The notes: generated by a model from the sequence alone, not told the origin. 64,000 nucleotides of DNA from Trebonia sp963777905 (GCA_963777905.1 CAVZSM010000013.1:150417-214416), one strand, 5' to 3'; shown: positions 54,950-63,999, counted from the stretch's first letter. Numbers and translations are program-made.

Positions 54950-56070
54950 CCGAGCCTGCCGGGGCCGAAGGGCGCCCACGCCGGGTCCTGGCCGGCGCCG
55001 GCCAAGATGGCGACCACGGCGTCGGCGGTCGCCGCGGACAGCAGGATGCCGTTGCGGAAGTGGCCGGTGGCGACGACCATGCCCTCGGCTACCCGGCCGA
55101 CGATGGGACCGTTGTCCTTGCTGCCCGGCCGCAAGCCGACGTTGATCTCGGCGAGGATGAGCTCGCTGATCGCCGGGAGCGCGATCACCGCGTCGCGGAG
55201 CAGGTCGTGCACGGCGCCTGCCGTGACGTCCCTGTCGTCGCGCTCCTCCTGGGTGGCGCCGACCACCACCTCGCCGTCCGCGCGGGGCACGATATAGAGG
55301 TCGCGGCCCTGGACGGTGGCGCGGATGGTGCGGGTGGCGACGCGCGGCAGGTGTTCCGGGTGCCTGAGGCGGAGCAGCTGGCCCTTGACCGGGCGGACCG
55401 CCTGGCGGATGGCCGCGGGGACGCCTTGGAGGTCGCGGGTGGCGAAGCCGGCCGCGACCACGACGTCGCGGGCTGCTAGGCGCGTCGTGCCGGGCGCCTG
55501 GCCGAGGCGGGCGGTGATGCGCCCGGGCGCCACCTCGGTGACCGTGCCGGTCAGGTGCTGCACACCGGCCTTTTCCGCGGCGGCTTTCAGCGCGGCGAGA
55601 TAGCGCCGGTTGTCGACCGACAGGTCGCCGGTGGCGAGCACCCCGCCGCGGGTTGCCGGGGCGAGGAACGGCTCGAGCGCGCGGCACTGCCTGGCGTCGA
55701 GCGCTTCGGCTTTGAGGCCGATCGAGTGGCGGAACTCGGTGAGGCGGCGCAGCGCGGCCAGGTCGCCGCTGTCGTAGGCCACCGCCAGAGTGCCCTCGGT
55801 ACGCAGGCCGGTGGTCAGCCCCGTGGCGTCCTCGAGCTCCTGGTTGAAGCCGGGGAACCGGCCGACCGAGAGCAGGTTCAGGGCCAGCAGGTCGTGCTCG
55901 CCGAACACGCTTTCCGACACGGGTCCGAGCATGCCCGCCGCGACCAGGCTGGCCTTGTCCGCGTCCTGGTCCGGATCGATAAGCATCACCGAGAGCCCAG
56001 CGCTGGCGCCGCGCCAGGCGATCGCGGTGCCGATCACCCCGCCGCCGACGATGACGACATCAGCGTCCAC
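54946..56070 (-). CDS. thiO: Glycine oxidase for thiamine synthesis
   Basis: A 374-residue FAD enzyme that oxidises glycine to the imine used for the thiazole ring. VDADVVIVGGGVIGTAIAWRGASAG binds FAD. DLYIVPRADGEVVVGATQEE and GHFRNGILLSAATADAVVAILAG are standard ThiO segments. The frame is open to 56124, but the ATG at 56091 lies inside the conserved riboswitch sequence GGGTAATGCCGGCG, so I placed the start at the GTG at 56070, just past the aptamer. AGGGAG three bases upstream, within the aptamer's 3' end, is the likely ribosome site. Confidence 0.88.
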   Translation of the reverse strand: MDADVVIVGGGVIGTAIAWRGASAGLSVMLIDPDQDADKASLVAAGMLGPVSESVFGEHDLLALNLLSVGRFPGFNQELEDATGLTTGLRTEGTLAVAYDSGDLAALRRLTEFRHSIGLKAEALDARQCRALEPFLAPATRGGVLATGDLSVDNRRYLAALKAAAEKAGVQHLTGTVTEVAPGRITARLGQAPGTTRLAARDVVVAAGFATRDLQGVPAAIRQAVRPVKGQLLRLRHPEHLPRVATRTIRATVQGRDLYIVPRADGEVVVGATQEERDDRDVTAGAVHDLLRDAVIALPAISELILAEINVGLRPGSKDNGPIVGRVAEGMVVATGHFRNGILLSAATADAVVAILAGAGQDPAWAPFGPGRLG

Positions 56071-56073
56071 GAT

Positions 56074-56165
56074 CTCTCCCTTCGCCGGCATTACCCGGAT
56101 CAGGTTCGACGGTCGGAGGCTCATCCGCCTCCCTCTCAGCCCCGCAAGGGCTCCCGTGGTTGTTC
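56074..56165 (-). promoter_or_regulatory. TPP riboswitch (THI element)
   Basis: The minus strand carries the full thiamine-pyrophosphate aptamer: ACGGGAGCCC near the 5' side, GGGGCTGAGAGG, a P3 extension (GGAGGCGGATGAGCCTCC), then CCGTCGAACCTGATCCGG and GTAATGCCGGCGAAGGGAG. It precedes thiO. The ribosome-binding sequence for thiO is part of the 3' strand of the aptamer, so TPP binding probably blocks translation initiation directly. Confidence 0.95.
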
Positions 56166-56196
56166 ACGTCAGTTTAACCCGTGGTTCGATGGGTCC

Positions 56197-56868
56197 ATGA
56201 CGGATGTGCGCGAGCGGCTGGCGGCGGCGCGGCTCTACCTGTGCACTGACGGCCGGCGGCGCCAGGGTGACCTGGTTTCGTTCCTCGACGCGGTACTGGC
56301 CGCCGGGGTGGACATCGTCCAGCTGCGGGAGAAGGGCCTGGAAGCCCGTGAGGAGCTGGCGCTGCTCGAGGTGTTCGCTTCCGCCTGCCGAAGGCACGGG
56401 CGGCTGCTCGCGGTCAACGACCGGGCCGACGTCGCGCTTGCGGCGGAGGCCGACGTGCTGCACCTGGGCCAGGACGACCTGCCGGTACCCGTGGCGCGGC
56501 GGATCCTCGGTCCGGCGCCGCTGATCGGGCGGAGCAGCCACAGCACGTCTCAGTCGACCGCGGCGGCTGCCGAGGACGGCGTGGACTACTTCTGCGCCGG
56601 GCCGGTGTGGGCCACGCCGACCAAGCCTGGCCGGTCGGCGACCAGGCTGTCGCTGATCTCGCACATCGCGTCGCTTGGCGTCGCGCGGCCCTGGTTCGCG
56701 ATCGGCGGGATCAGCCTGTCCCGGCTGGACGACGTGCTGGCGGCCGGGGCTTCCCGGGTCGTGGTGGTCCGCGCGATCACGGAGGCCGACGACCCGGGCG
56801 CGGCCGCCGCGGAATTCGCGTCACGGCTCCGCTCAGGAAGTATTGCCACCAGCTTCGCCGGGCCGTAA
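56197..56868 (+). CDS. thiE: Thiamine phosphate synthase
   Basis: A 223-residue TIM-barrel enzyme that joins HMP pyrophosphate and thiazole phosphate. Motifs: VDIVQLREKGL (pyrophosphate/Mg site), LLAVNDRADVALAAEADVLHLGQDDLP, IGRSSHSTSQ, DYFCAGPVWATPTKPG and FAIGGIS. It is divergent from the thiO-S-G-D operon. Its ATG is only ~32 bases from the 5' edge of the riboswitch, so both promoters sit in a very small region, and thiE itself is not preceded by an aptamer. Confidence 0.93.
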   Translation: MTDVRERLAAARLYLCTDGRRRQGDLVSFLDAVLAAGVDIVQLREKGLEAREELALLEVFASACRRHGRLLAVNDRADVALAAEADVLHLGQDDLPVPVARRILGPAPLIGRSSHSTSQSTAAAAEDGVDYFCAGPVWATPTKPGRSATRLSLISHIASLGVARPWFAIGGISLSRLDDVLAAGASRVVVVRAITEADDPGAAAAEFASRLRSGSIATSFAGP

Positions 56869-56928
56869 CGTCAGGCTCGTCCAGGCGGACTGGCCTGGAC
56901 TTCGGCCATCTTTCCGGGGGAGCAAAAG

Positions 56929-57263
56929 ATGAGCATTTACCTTTCCCACCTTGTCCAGACACCAGCGACGCTCGCGAAGCTGATCGCGGCGCCGGAAGAC
57001 CGCCGCCAGACGATCGAGCCGATCTACAAGGCCTAGGCGGCAGCGTGCTCGGCTTCTGGTACGGCGTTGGCGGAACCGACGTCTACTTGCTCGGCGACCT
57101 GCCGGACGATGTCGTGGCGACCGGCCTCGCGACCAGGGTCACCTCGTCCGGCGCGTTCTCGTCGGTAACCACCACGAAGCTGCTCACCGTCGAGGAGATG
57201 CTCACCGCGCTCGGCGGATCGGCGGCCACCGCCGCCTACCGCGCCCCGGGCGAACCGGCCTGA
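56929..57263 (+). pseudogene. GYD-domain protein, frameshifted
   Basis: The ATG at 56929 has GGGGGAG six bases upstream. The frame reads MSIYLSHLVQTPATLAKL to EPIYKA and then a TAG at 57034. One base on, the sequence continues in frame as LGGSVLGFWYGVGGTDVYLLGDLPDDVVATGLA to the stop at 57263. Restoring one C at GGCC|TAGG (57033/57034) rebuilds a normal ~110-residue GYD protein. The family is small and of unknown function. The single-base loss may be real or an assembly error. Confidence 0.8.
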
Positions 57264-57306
57264 GGGGGGATTGCGGCGCTAGCGCGAGCACATGGCGGGA
57301 GGGGCC

Positions 57307-57514
57307 ATGACGGAAAACCGCTACGTCTTCGACAATGCCGTGACCGCTGAGACCGGCATGCGCTTTTCCGGGTTGGAAGCGACCTTCGATCCCGCCACTA
57401 TCGGTTACCTGACCGGTGTCGGCGTGACAGACGGATGGGCGTGCTGGGAGATCGGCGCCGGCGGCGGCAGCATTGCCAGCTGGCTAGCTAAGCAGGCAGG
57501 GCCGACGGGAAGCG
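57307..57514 (+). pseudogene. N-terminal stub of a SAM-dependent methyltransferase
   Basis: From ATG 57307 the frame reads RYVFDNAVTAETGMRFSGLE, then WACWEIGAGGGSIASWLAKQAGPTGSV, the start and SAM-binding motif I of a class I methyltransferase. After about 57514 the similarity ends abruptly in unrelated sequence. The rest of the enzyme is missing. Bases 57515-57820 contain only scraps on both strands and no gene I can support. Confidence 0.65.
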
Positions 57515-57820
57515 TACCTGCGGCATGGCCACGATCTGGCGAAGGCCGGGATCTCCAGCGCGTCCAGGATGAGCCGGAACTGATCGGCTGCCATACTCAC
57601 CGTGGCTGGTCGGCCCCGCTGGCGTCGACGTACCGCGTCCGGCTCGTTAGCCCCGGACTAAGCTCGACCAAGGTGTCCAGCACAGCCCGTGGCCTGGCAC
57701 GGAGAGCTCCCAGTGGTCCGGCTGAGCACGGCAGCGTCCCCAGCTCGCTTGTGTCGGTTGTGGGTGTCATCGCTGCCCGTTGAAGTCCGCCTGCACGGCG
57801 TGGCCGCACCGGCATCGCCG

Positions 57821-59038
57821 TCATGGCGGCATCAGCCCGTGCAGGGGGAAGACTGCCTTGCGGGTGGCCATGATCGCCCGGTCGACCGGATCGGCTGGGT
57901 CGTAGCCGAACTCGAACGGCACGAACCCGGCCGGTGCCCCCTCGGTCATCTGCTCCGGTGCGGTCAGGCCGGTTCGCTGCGCGACGTACTCCCGCCACGG
58001 GGCGGGCGTCTGCGCGCCTGGGGCGATCGGCTGGCCTGCGGCCTCGGCGAGCAGATGGGTCCAGGTCCGCGGTACCACCTGGACCAGCTCATACCCCCCG
58101 CCGCCGGTGAGTAGCCAGCGTCCGCCGGCCGCCTCGTGGGCAAGCGCATGGATCGCGGCATGGGCGACGCGCTGCGCATCGATGCTCAGCTCCAGATTGG
58201 CCAGGGGATCCAGCCGGTGCGTGTCGGCCCCGTGCTGGCTGACCAGCACCTGCGGCCCGAACTGGCGCAGCAGCGGAGGGACGATCGCGTGGAAGGCGCG
58301 CAGCCAACTGGCATCGCCGGTCCCGGCTGGCAGCGCGACATTGACCGCTGACCCCTCGGCGCCGGGCCCGCCGGTCTCGGCGGGCAGGCCGGTGAACGGG
58401 AACAGGGTCTCCGGGTGCTCGTGGAGGCTGATCGTCAGCACCCGCGGATCGGCGTAGAACGCGGCCTGCACCCCATCGCCGTGGTGCGCGTCGATATCCA
58501 CGTAGGCGATGCGTTCGGCGCCGTGTCCCAGCAGCCAGGCGATCGCGATCGCCGGGTCGTTGTAGACGCCGAACCCGCTGGCATGCGCGGCCATGGCATG
58601 ATGCATGCCGCCCGCGATGCTGGCCCCGTGCCCGGCCGAGCCTGACCAGACAGCGCGGGCCGCTGCCAGGGTCGCCCCGGTAACCAGCGCCGACGCCTCG
58701 TGCATGCCGGGAAAGACCGGGTTATCCTCGGTGCCCAGCCCGAACATCCGCGCGACGCGGAGCTGGCTCCCCTTCAGGCCCTCACTGGCATCGGGATGCT
58801 CAGCCCAGCGGCTGACCGCCTCCACTGCCGCGACGTACGGCGCGTCATGCACAAGCTCCAGGTCCGCGTCGGCGGCCAGGGCTGGAACGGCCACGGTCAC
58901 CCCGGACTGGCTCCACAGCCCGAACTCGTGCGCAAGCCGCATCGTCAGCTCCACCCGTACCGGTGCCATCGGATGGCCCGGCCCGAAGTGATAGTCCGTG
59001 AGCCGCTCGTCCCAGGCCACATGCAAGGTGCAGGTCAT
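57821..59038 (-). CDS. AcuC-like histone-deacetylase-fold enzyme
   Basis: A 405-residue zinc-dependent deacetylase of the class I HDAC/AcuC family. The metal and catalytic residues are in GGMHHAMAAHASGFGVYNDPAIAIAWLL and IAYVDIDAHHGDGVQAAFY, with VLVSQHGADTHRLDPLANL later. AcuC removes acetyl groups from acetyl-CoA synthetase in Bacillus and is linked to acetoin and acetate use. The acs gene is not in the window. The ATG at 59038 has AGAGG nine bases upstream. Confidence 0.9.
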   Translation of the reverse strand: MTCTLHVAWDERLTDYHFGPGHPMAPVRVELTMRLAHEFGLWSQSGVTVAVPALAADADLELVHDAPYVAAVEAVSRWAEHPDASEGLKGSQLRVARMFGLGTEDNPVFPGMHEASALVTGATLAAARAVWSGSAGHGASIAGGMHHAMAAHASGFGVYNDPAIAIAWLLGHGAERIAYVDIDAHHGDGVQAAFYADPRVLTISLHEHPETLFPFTGLPAETGGPGAEGSAVNVALPAGTGDASWLRAFHAIVPPLLRQFGPQVLVSQHGADTHRLDPLANLELSIDAQRVAHAAIHALAHEAAGGRWLLTGGGGYELVQVVPRTWTHLLAEAAGQPIAPGAQTPAPWREYVAQRTGLTAPEQMTEGAPAGFVPFEFGYDPADPVDRAIMATRKAVFPLHGLMPP

Positions 59039-59419
59039 CTGCCACAACCTCTCTGCCGCCCCTGGACAACGACTGAGCCTCGGCGTCCCGAACGGGCTCC
59101 GGCCGGTTCAGGTCCCGGATCCGGGCCAGCACGTGCGTGTAATCGGTCCGCTCACTGCCGCGCGCCCACTGGGAACCCAGTTATCGTGTCAGCGTATGCT
59201 GAGGTCAGGTTGCGGTGGCTTTCGTATGCCACCCCAGGTTTTGCTGCGTAGGCGTTGCTCCGGACCCCGGTGGCGTTCCGTACCGACACGGACGTTTGCT
59301 CACCGGGAGGTCGCGTTGGCACAGTCAGCCGCCGGTCCCGCGGACGGTTGCCGTCTGTTTACGGCTTTGATCAATCCTCTCTATGGGGATACCGGCACGC
59401 GACGACAAGGAAGCATCTG

Positions 59420-60475
59420 ATGAAGGCTCTGGTGTACCACGGACCGGGACAGAAGGCGTGGGAGCACGTACCCGACCCGAAGATCATCAACCCCACTGAC
59501 GCGATCGTCCAGGTGGACACCACCACGATCTGCGGCACCGACCTGCACATCCTCAAGGGAGACGTCCCGGCGGTGACCAGCGGGCGGATTCTGGGGCACG
59601 AAGGTGTCGGGACCATCACCGAGGTCGGCCAGGCGGTGAGCAAGCTCGCCGTGGGGGACCGCGTGATCATCTCCTGCATCACCTCGTGCGGCTCATGCTC
59701 CTACTGCCACCAGCACCTGCCCGCGCACTGCCTGGACGATGAGGGCACCTCCGGCATCGGCTGGATCTTCGGCCACCTCATCGACGGCACCCAGGCGGAG
59801 TACGTGCGCGTACCCTTCGCCGAGAACTCCCTGCACAAGATGCCCGAGACCGTGAGCGACGAGGCCGCGGTCATGCTCTCCGATATCTTGCCCACGGGCT
59901 TCGAGATCGGGGTTCGCAACGGCCGCGTCGAGCCCGGCGACGTCGTCGCCGTCATCGGTGCCGGACCGGTCGGCCTGGCGGCGATGATGACCGCCGGGCT
60001 CTACGGCGCCTCTCGCATCATCGCCGTAGACCTCGATGACAACCGGGTCCAGCAAGCCAGGGGCTTCGGCGCCACCGACGGCGTCAACAGCGGCGATGCG
60101 GGCTGGCGGGACGAGGTGCTGGCCATGACCGACGGCCTGGGCGTGGACGTCGCGATCGAGGCCGTGGGCATGCCCGCGACCTTCCAGATGGCCACCGACC
60201 TCATCCGGCCCGGCGGGACGGTGGCGAATGTCGGCGTGCACGGCAAGTCAGTGGAGCTGAAACTCCAGGATCTGTGGATCAAGGACATCGCGATCACCAT
60301 GGGCCTGGTGAGCGCCACCACGACGCCGATGCTGCTCAAACTCGTCGCCCAGGGCAAGCTCACACCGGAGAAGTTCGTCAGCCACCGCTTCACGTTCGAG
60401 GCCATCCTCGACGCCTACGACACCTTCGGCCGCGCAGCGGACACCAAGGCCCTCAAGGTCGCCATCACCCGCTGA
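59420..60475 (+). CDS. Zinc-dependent alcohol dehydrogenase
   Basis: A 351-residue medium-chain dehydrogenase. Catalytic zinc ligands: Cys in TTICGTDLHI and His in GRILGHEGVGTI. Structural zinc: CITSCGSCSYCHQHLPAHC. NAD binding: VAVIGAGPVGLAAMMTAGLYGASRIIAVDLDDNR. It resembles the actinobacterial clade acting on alcohols/aldehydes in stress or dormancy gene sets. The ATG at 59420 has AAGGAAG upstream. The 380-bp gap before it (59039-59419) contains no supported gene. Confidence 0.9.
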   Translation: MKALVYHGPGQKAWEHVPDPKIINPTDAIVQVDTTTICGTDLHILKGDVPAVTSGRILGHEGVGTITEVGQAVSKLAVGDRVIISCITSCGSCSYCHQHLPAHCLDDEGTSGIGWIFGHLIDGTQAEYVRVPFAENSLHKMPETVSDEAAVMLSDILPTGFEIGVRNGRVEPGDVVAVIGAGPVGLAAMMTAGLYGASRIIAVDLDDNRVQQARGFGATDGVNSGDAGWRDEVLAMTDGLGVDVAIEAVGMPATFQMATDLIRPGGTVANVGVHGKSVELKLQDLWIKDIAITMGLVSATTTPMLLKLVAQGKLTPEKFVSHRFTFEAILDAYDTFGRAADTKALKVAITR

Positions 60476-60714
60476 CACACCGCCGACGGCCCGATCCGCC
60501 GCGCGCGGGCCGGTCCAGCGCGGTCCAAAGGGATGTCGAGTGGACAGGCCCTGGCCGGTGCGACCCCGGCGGAAGGACCGCAGGGGCCGATCGCGGCATG
60601 CCAGGCTCCGGGATGGTCTGTCCGCGAGCAGGGAGGATGACTTGGCCCCACTGTTCTTCGGCGGCCACACGCCGCGTGGGCCCGGTCATTATCGGAACAG
60701 GAGCGGAACAGGCC

Positions 60715-62367
60715 ATGGGCGTTGATCAGGGTTCCGGGGTGCGGGTGCTGGAGGATCCGCTGACGAACAAGGGCACCGCGTTTTCCGAGGAGGAACGCTC
60801 GGAACTGGGTTTGCGTGGCCTGCTGCCGGCCGTTGTGGAGACGCTGGAGCAGCAGGTGCGCCGCCGTTACCAGGCCTACCAGGAGCAGCCCACCGACGTC
60901 GCCCGGCACATTAACCTGCGCGCGCTGCAGGACACTAACGAGGTGCTGTTCTACCGGCTGGTCTCCGATCACATCGAGGAGATGCTGCCGGTCTTGTACA
61001 CCCCGACAGTCGGGCTGGCCTGCCAGCGCTTCAGCGAGATCTACCGTCGTCCGCGCGGGCTTTTCATCGCCTATCCCGACCGCGACCGGATCGGGGAGAT
61101 CCTGCGTAACCGGCCCCGGCGGGAGGTCGACGTCATCGTCGTCACCGACGGGCAGCGGATTCTGGGCCTGGGTGACCAGGGCATCGGCGGCATGGGCATC
61201 CCGATCGGCAAGCTGTCGCTGTACGCGGTGCTGGGCGGCATCGACCCTGCGCGCACCCTGCCGGTGCTCTTGGACGTGGGCACCGACAACGCCGGGCTCC
61301 TGGACGATCCGATGTACCTCGGCTGGCGGCACCGCCGTGTCGCCGGCACCGGCTATGACGACTTCATCGACCGGTTCGTCCAGGCGGTGCGGGCCGAACT
61401 GCCCGGTGTGCTGCTGCAATGGGAGGACTTCGCCACCCCGCACGCCCTGCCGATCCTGGAGCGCTACCGCGATCAGCTGCTCAGCTTCAACGATGACATC
61501 CAGGGCACTGCTGCCGTCGCCCTGGCCGCGCTGTCTGCGGGGGCAGCGGCCACCGGGTCGCGGCTGCGCGACCAGATGGTGGTGATGCTCGGTGCCGGGT
61601 CGGCTGGCATCGGGGTCTGCGAGCAGGTCGTGCGGTCGATGGTGGCTGACGGACTGTCCCAGCGGGGCGCCCGCGCCAGGATCTGCGTGGTCGACGTCAA
61701 CGGCCTGCTCACCACTGACCGCCCGGACCTCGACGCAGCGCAGCGCCGGCTCGCCCAGCCGCCGGGCGCTGTGCCGAGCGGGGAACCTGGCCGGCCAGCC
61801 GGCCTCGCCGACGTGATCGATGCTGTGCACCCGACCGCGCTCATCGGCCTGTCCACTGCCGCCGGGGCCTTCACCGAACAGGTAGTGCGCCGCGTCGCCG
61901 CGCACGCCGAGCGGCCGATCATCATGCCGCTGTCCAATCCGACCAGCCGCAGCGAGGCTCGGCCGCAGGATCTCGCCGACTGGACCGAAGGCCGCGCGCT
62001 GGTCGCCGCCGGATCCCCGTTCCCGCCGATGCGGGTCGGCGACGCCAGCATCCCCGTCGCCCAGTGCAACAACATCTTCATCTTCCCCGGAGTTGGCCTG
62101 GCCGTGACCGCCGTGCGCGCAACCCGCATCACCGACGCCATGATGACCGCGGCTGCCGCCGCCGTAGGTGAAGCCGCCACGATCCGGCACGACCCGCACG
62201 GCACACTGCTGCCCGGCCGTGCTCAGCTCGCCGGCATTGCGACTGTCGTGGCAAGAGCCGTCGCGAGGGCCGCAGTATCCGATGCCGTCGCGCCCGCGCT
62301 CACCGATGACCAGATCGACCAGTCCATCGACCGCACCAGGTGGCCACCCCGCTATCAGTCCCAATGA
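60715..62367 (+). CDS. NAD-type malic enzyme (SfcA/MaeA class)
   Basis: A 550-residue oxidative decarboxylase converting malate to pyruvate and CO2. Diagnostic segments are MLPVLYTPTVGLACQRFSEIYRRPRGLF, VIVVTDGQRILGLGDQGIGGMGIPIGKLSLY, the metal-binding WEDFATPHALPILERYRDQLLSFNDDIQGTAAV, and the Rossmann VVMLGAGSAGIGVCEQV. The length fits the large, eukaryote-like malic enzyme class. I used the ATG at 60715, after which similarity begins at once. The frame itself is open much further upstream through GC-rich DNA. Confidence 0.93.
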   Translation: MGVDQGSGVRVLEDPLTNKGTAFSEEERSELGLRGLLPAVVETLEQQVRRRYQAYQEQPTDVARHINLRALQDTNEVLFYRLVSDHIEEMLPVLYTPTVGLACQRFSEIYRRPRGLFIAYPDRDRIGEILRNRPRREVDVIVVTDGQRILGLGDQGIGGMGIPIGKLSLYAVLGGIDPARTLPVLLDVGTDNAGLLDDPMYLGWRHRRVAGTGYDDFIDRFVQAVRAELPGVLLQWEDFATPHALPILERYRDQLLSFNDDIQGTAAVALAALSAGAAATGSRLRDQMVVMLGAGSAGIGVCEQVVRSMVADGLSQRGARARICVVDVNGLLTTDRPDLDAAQRRLAQPPGAVPSGEPGRPAGLADVIDAVHPTALIGLSTAAGAFTEQVVRRVAAHAERPIIMPLSNPTSRSEARPQDLADWTEGRALVAAGSPFPPMRVGDASIPVAQCNNIFIFPGVGLAVTAVRATRITDAMMTAAAAAVGEAATIRHDPHGTLLPGRAQLAGIATVVARAVARAAVSDAVAPALTDDQIDQSIDRTRWPPRYQSQ

Positions 62368-62416
62368 ATGAATCCGGAAGTCACGTGCAAGCGCCGCAGC
62401 AGTAAATAAAAGTCAT

Positions 62417-62459
62417 GATTCCGAACGGACCGTGGTGTCACCACGGTCCGTTCGGAATC
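62417..62459. terminator. 43-bp perfect palindrome, bidirectional terminator
   Basis: Arms of 21 bp around a single central T (62438) are exactly complementary, from GATTCCGAAC to GTTCGGAATC. It lies between convergent genes, about 50 bases from each stop. On the minus strand it is followed by CATGACTTTTATTT, a fair T-rich tail, so it can stop transcripts from both sides. Confidence 0.85.
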
Positions 62460-62505
62460 TAAATGCCTCTTTCACCTGCCAGCACCACCAGGTGCGGGAC
62501 TCAGC

Positions 62506-63114
62506 TCAGGCCTGGTCGGCCGGCGCTGATGCGGGGACCGGGGTCCGTCCGTTGGCGGGATGGCCGCTGAGGATCTCGGTGGCCGGAGAGGTACGGCGGG
62601 CGTGCATCAGGCCGAGGCCGCTGAGCACCAGCATGACGGCGGCGGCGATGAACGCGCCGATCGCGGCGATGCCGGCGATCGTGCCCATGGTGCCGAAGGC
62701 GTATGCGTTGAGCAGCAGGCCGCGCAGGGTCTCACCCTTGAACACCGTGTTGACCTGGGCCGCCAGCGCGGCGTTCTTGGGCTGCGCGATGGCCTCTGCC
62801 GACAGCTGCGAGTAGGTCTTGCCGCCGCCGATCACCTTGAGGTGGTTGGCGATGAAGTGATCCGCGTAGACCTCCGCCTGAGCGCCGGTGGTCAGTTGCT
62901 GGCCGCCGTACTGCCGCATCGCGGCGAACTCGGGGGCGGCGACTGCCGGGCTGTTGGCGGCCGGGAAGTAGATCTGCTGCGCGGCGAGCTGGGTGTGCAC
63001 TTCGTTCCCGATGTAGTTATGGGCCCAGGTGAGCATCACGCCGGCGAAGATCAGCGTGACGGCGAGGAACATGCCTGCGGCGGCCATCAATATGTCGAAG
63101 GTTCTGCGTCTCAT
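62506..63114 (-). CDS. Two-helix membrane protein ('LigA-like' annotation group)
   Basis: A 202-residue protein. It starts MRRRTFDILMAAAGMFLAVTLIFAGVMLTWAHNY (first helix), has an outer domain with QIYFPAA and QQLTTGAQAEVYADHFIANHLK, and a second helix region GTMGTIAGIAAIGAFIAAAVMLVLSGLGLMHA. This family is frequent in actinobacteria and is often labelled 'aromatic ring-opening dioxygenase LigA', but it has no dioxygenase features. Its function is unknown. The ATG at 63114 has AAGGAG seven bases upstream, which rules out the longer frame. Confidence 0.85.
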   Translation of the reverse strand: MRRRTFDILMAAAGMFLAVTLIFAGVMLTWAHNYIGNEVHTQLAAQQIYFPAANSPAVAAPEFAAMRQYGGQQLTTGAQAEVYADHFIANHLKVIGGGKTYSQLSAEAIAQPKNAALAAQVNTVFKGETLRGLLLNAYAFGTMGTIAGIAAIGAFIAAAVMLVLSGLGLMHARRTSPATEILSGHPANGRTPVPASAPADQA

Positions 63115-63185
63115 AACGGTTCTCCTTGGTGAAAGCGGTAGATGTGGGGTTCGGTGTCCGGGTGTCATGCCTGGCTGCCTATGCG

Positions 63186-63607
63186 CTAGCTCATGGCGGT
63201 TCCGCTGCCGGTAGCGGCGGCCAGGGACTCCCCCTCGGCGTTGATGATCTTGGCGCGCTTCTCCAGCTCGGCCTCGGCCTGGCGGGCCATCGCCCGCTTC
63301 ATGGTGTCCGCCAGCTGGATGTCCCAGCGGCGCGTGAACCCGCCGAATCGGCCGGACTGCCTGGTGAGCAGGTGGCAGGCCAGCAGCAGGACCGCTGGTT
63401 CGGCGATGACAGCAAGCCATGCGGAGAAGCTGAAGAAGCCGGCCAGGCCGTGCGCGCGGAACTAGCTGGCGGCCAGGCGCCGCCCAGCGCCCCGGTGAGG
63501 CAGGTCAGGCGGATGAGAATAAGGCCCCGTGGCCTTTTTCCGAGCGGCAGTATATTGGCGAGCAATCCCGCGGTGAGGCCGACAGCGATCCACGCGATAA
63601 TGCCCAT
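63186..63607 (-). pseudogene. GlsB/YeaQ-type membrane protein fused to a slipin fragment
   Basis: ATG 63607 with AAAGGAG upstream starts MGIIAWIAVGLTAGLLANILPLGKRPRGL to LTGALGG, a GlsB/YeaQ (transglycosylase-associated) N-terminus. The frame then shifts, and an in-frame TAG interrupts the continuation FRAHGLAGFFSFSAWLAVIAEPAVLLLACHLLTRQ. Without a further break this runs into DTMKRAMARQAEAELEKRAKIINAEGESLAAA, which is the C-terminal helix of a slipin/SPFH protein, ending at 63186. Two neighbouring genes have been joined by deletion and then damaged. The whole is probably non-functional. Confidence 0.65.
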
Positions 63608-63674
63608 AACTGACTCCTTTGGTCGCCGGCGAAATGATGCGTACGGCAGCCAGTCATGCTGGGTAGATCGCGGA

Positions 63675-63691
63675 GGGAGAATAATTCTCCC
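63675..63691. promoter_or_regulatory. 17-bp AT-centred palindrome, candidate operator
   Basis: GGGAGAATAATTCTCCC is a perfect palindrome with a central A, about 70 bases upstream of the glsB-like start. It may be a regulator site for that gene. The regulator is unknown. Confidence 0.4.
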
Positions 63692-63900
63692 GCGGGTTCA
63701 CCGTTCCTTCGGTCGGTGGCCTCCTGGGCGGAACTGCTGCGTACAACGAAAATCCGGGCCCTGCCCGTACTCCCGCAAATGTTTATGCGGGTGCAGCTGC
63801 CAGGGTCCGGAGCGATATTCTTTATGCTACTACACTTTCCCGGATTGTCGAATTCTCGAATTTGGCTCGGATCATTCTGCTGCAGACGGCGGCGGCGGGC

Positions 63901-63999
63901 GGCCCGCATTTTCAAATGTGCGGGCCTGGCCGCATGGCGGTGAGCATTTGCGCGCTATACCCGGGCGGCAGTGTCGCGATCCACCGTATCCGCCCGGGT
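63901..63999. other. Right-edge non-coding stretch with two hairpins
   Basis: Bases 63608-64000 hold no gene I can support. GGCCCGCATTT...AAATGTGCGGGCC (63901-63926) forms a hairpin with a two-base bulge. ACCCGGGCGG (63959-63968) pairs with CCGCCCGGGT (63990-63999) at the window end. These could be terminators of a gene beyond the edge. Confidence 0.45.

Noticed and set aside
57780..57825. Zinc-ribbon end of an IS200/IS605 TnpB (CRCGHAVQADFNGQR on the minus strand)
   Set aside because: The match is one short segment with a single CxCGH pair. No transposase core, second Cys pair or element end was found.
58845..59132. Minus-strand 95-codon frame upstream of acuC
   Set aside because: Its first ~30 residues look protein-like, but it overlaps the acuC start region in another frame and has no supporting start signal or homology that I recognise.
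60415..62364. 649-codon minus-strand open frame
   Set aside because: Antisense shadow of the malic enzyme, with no domain or motif.
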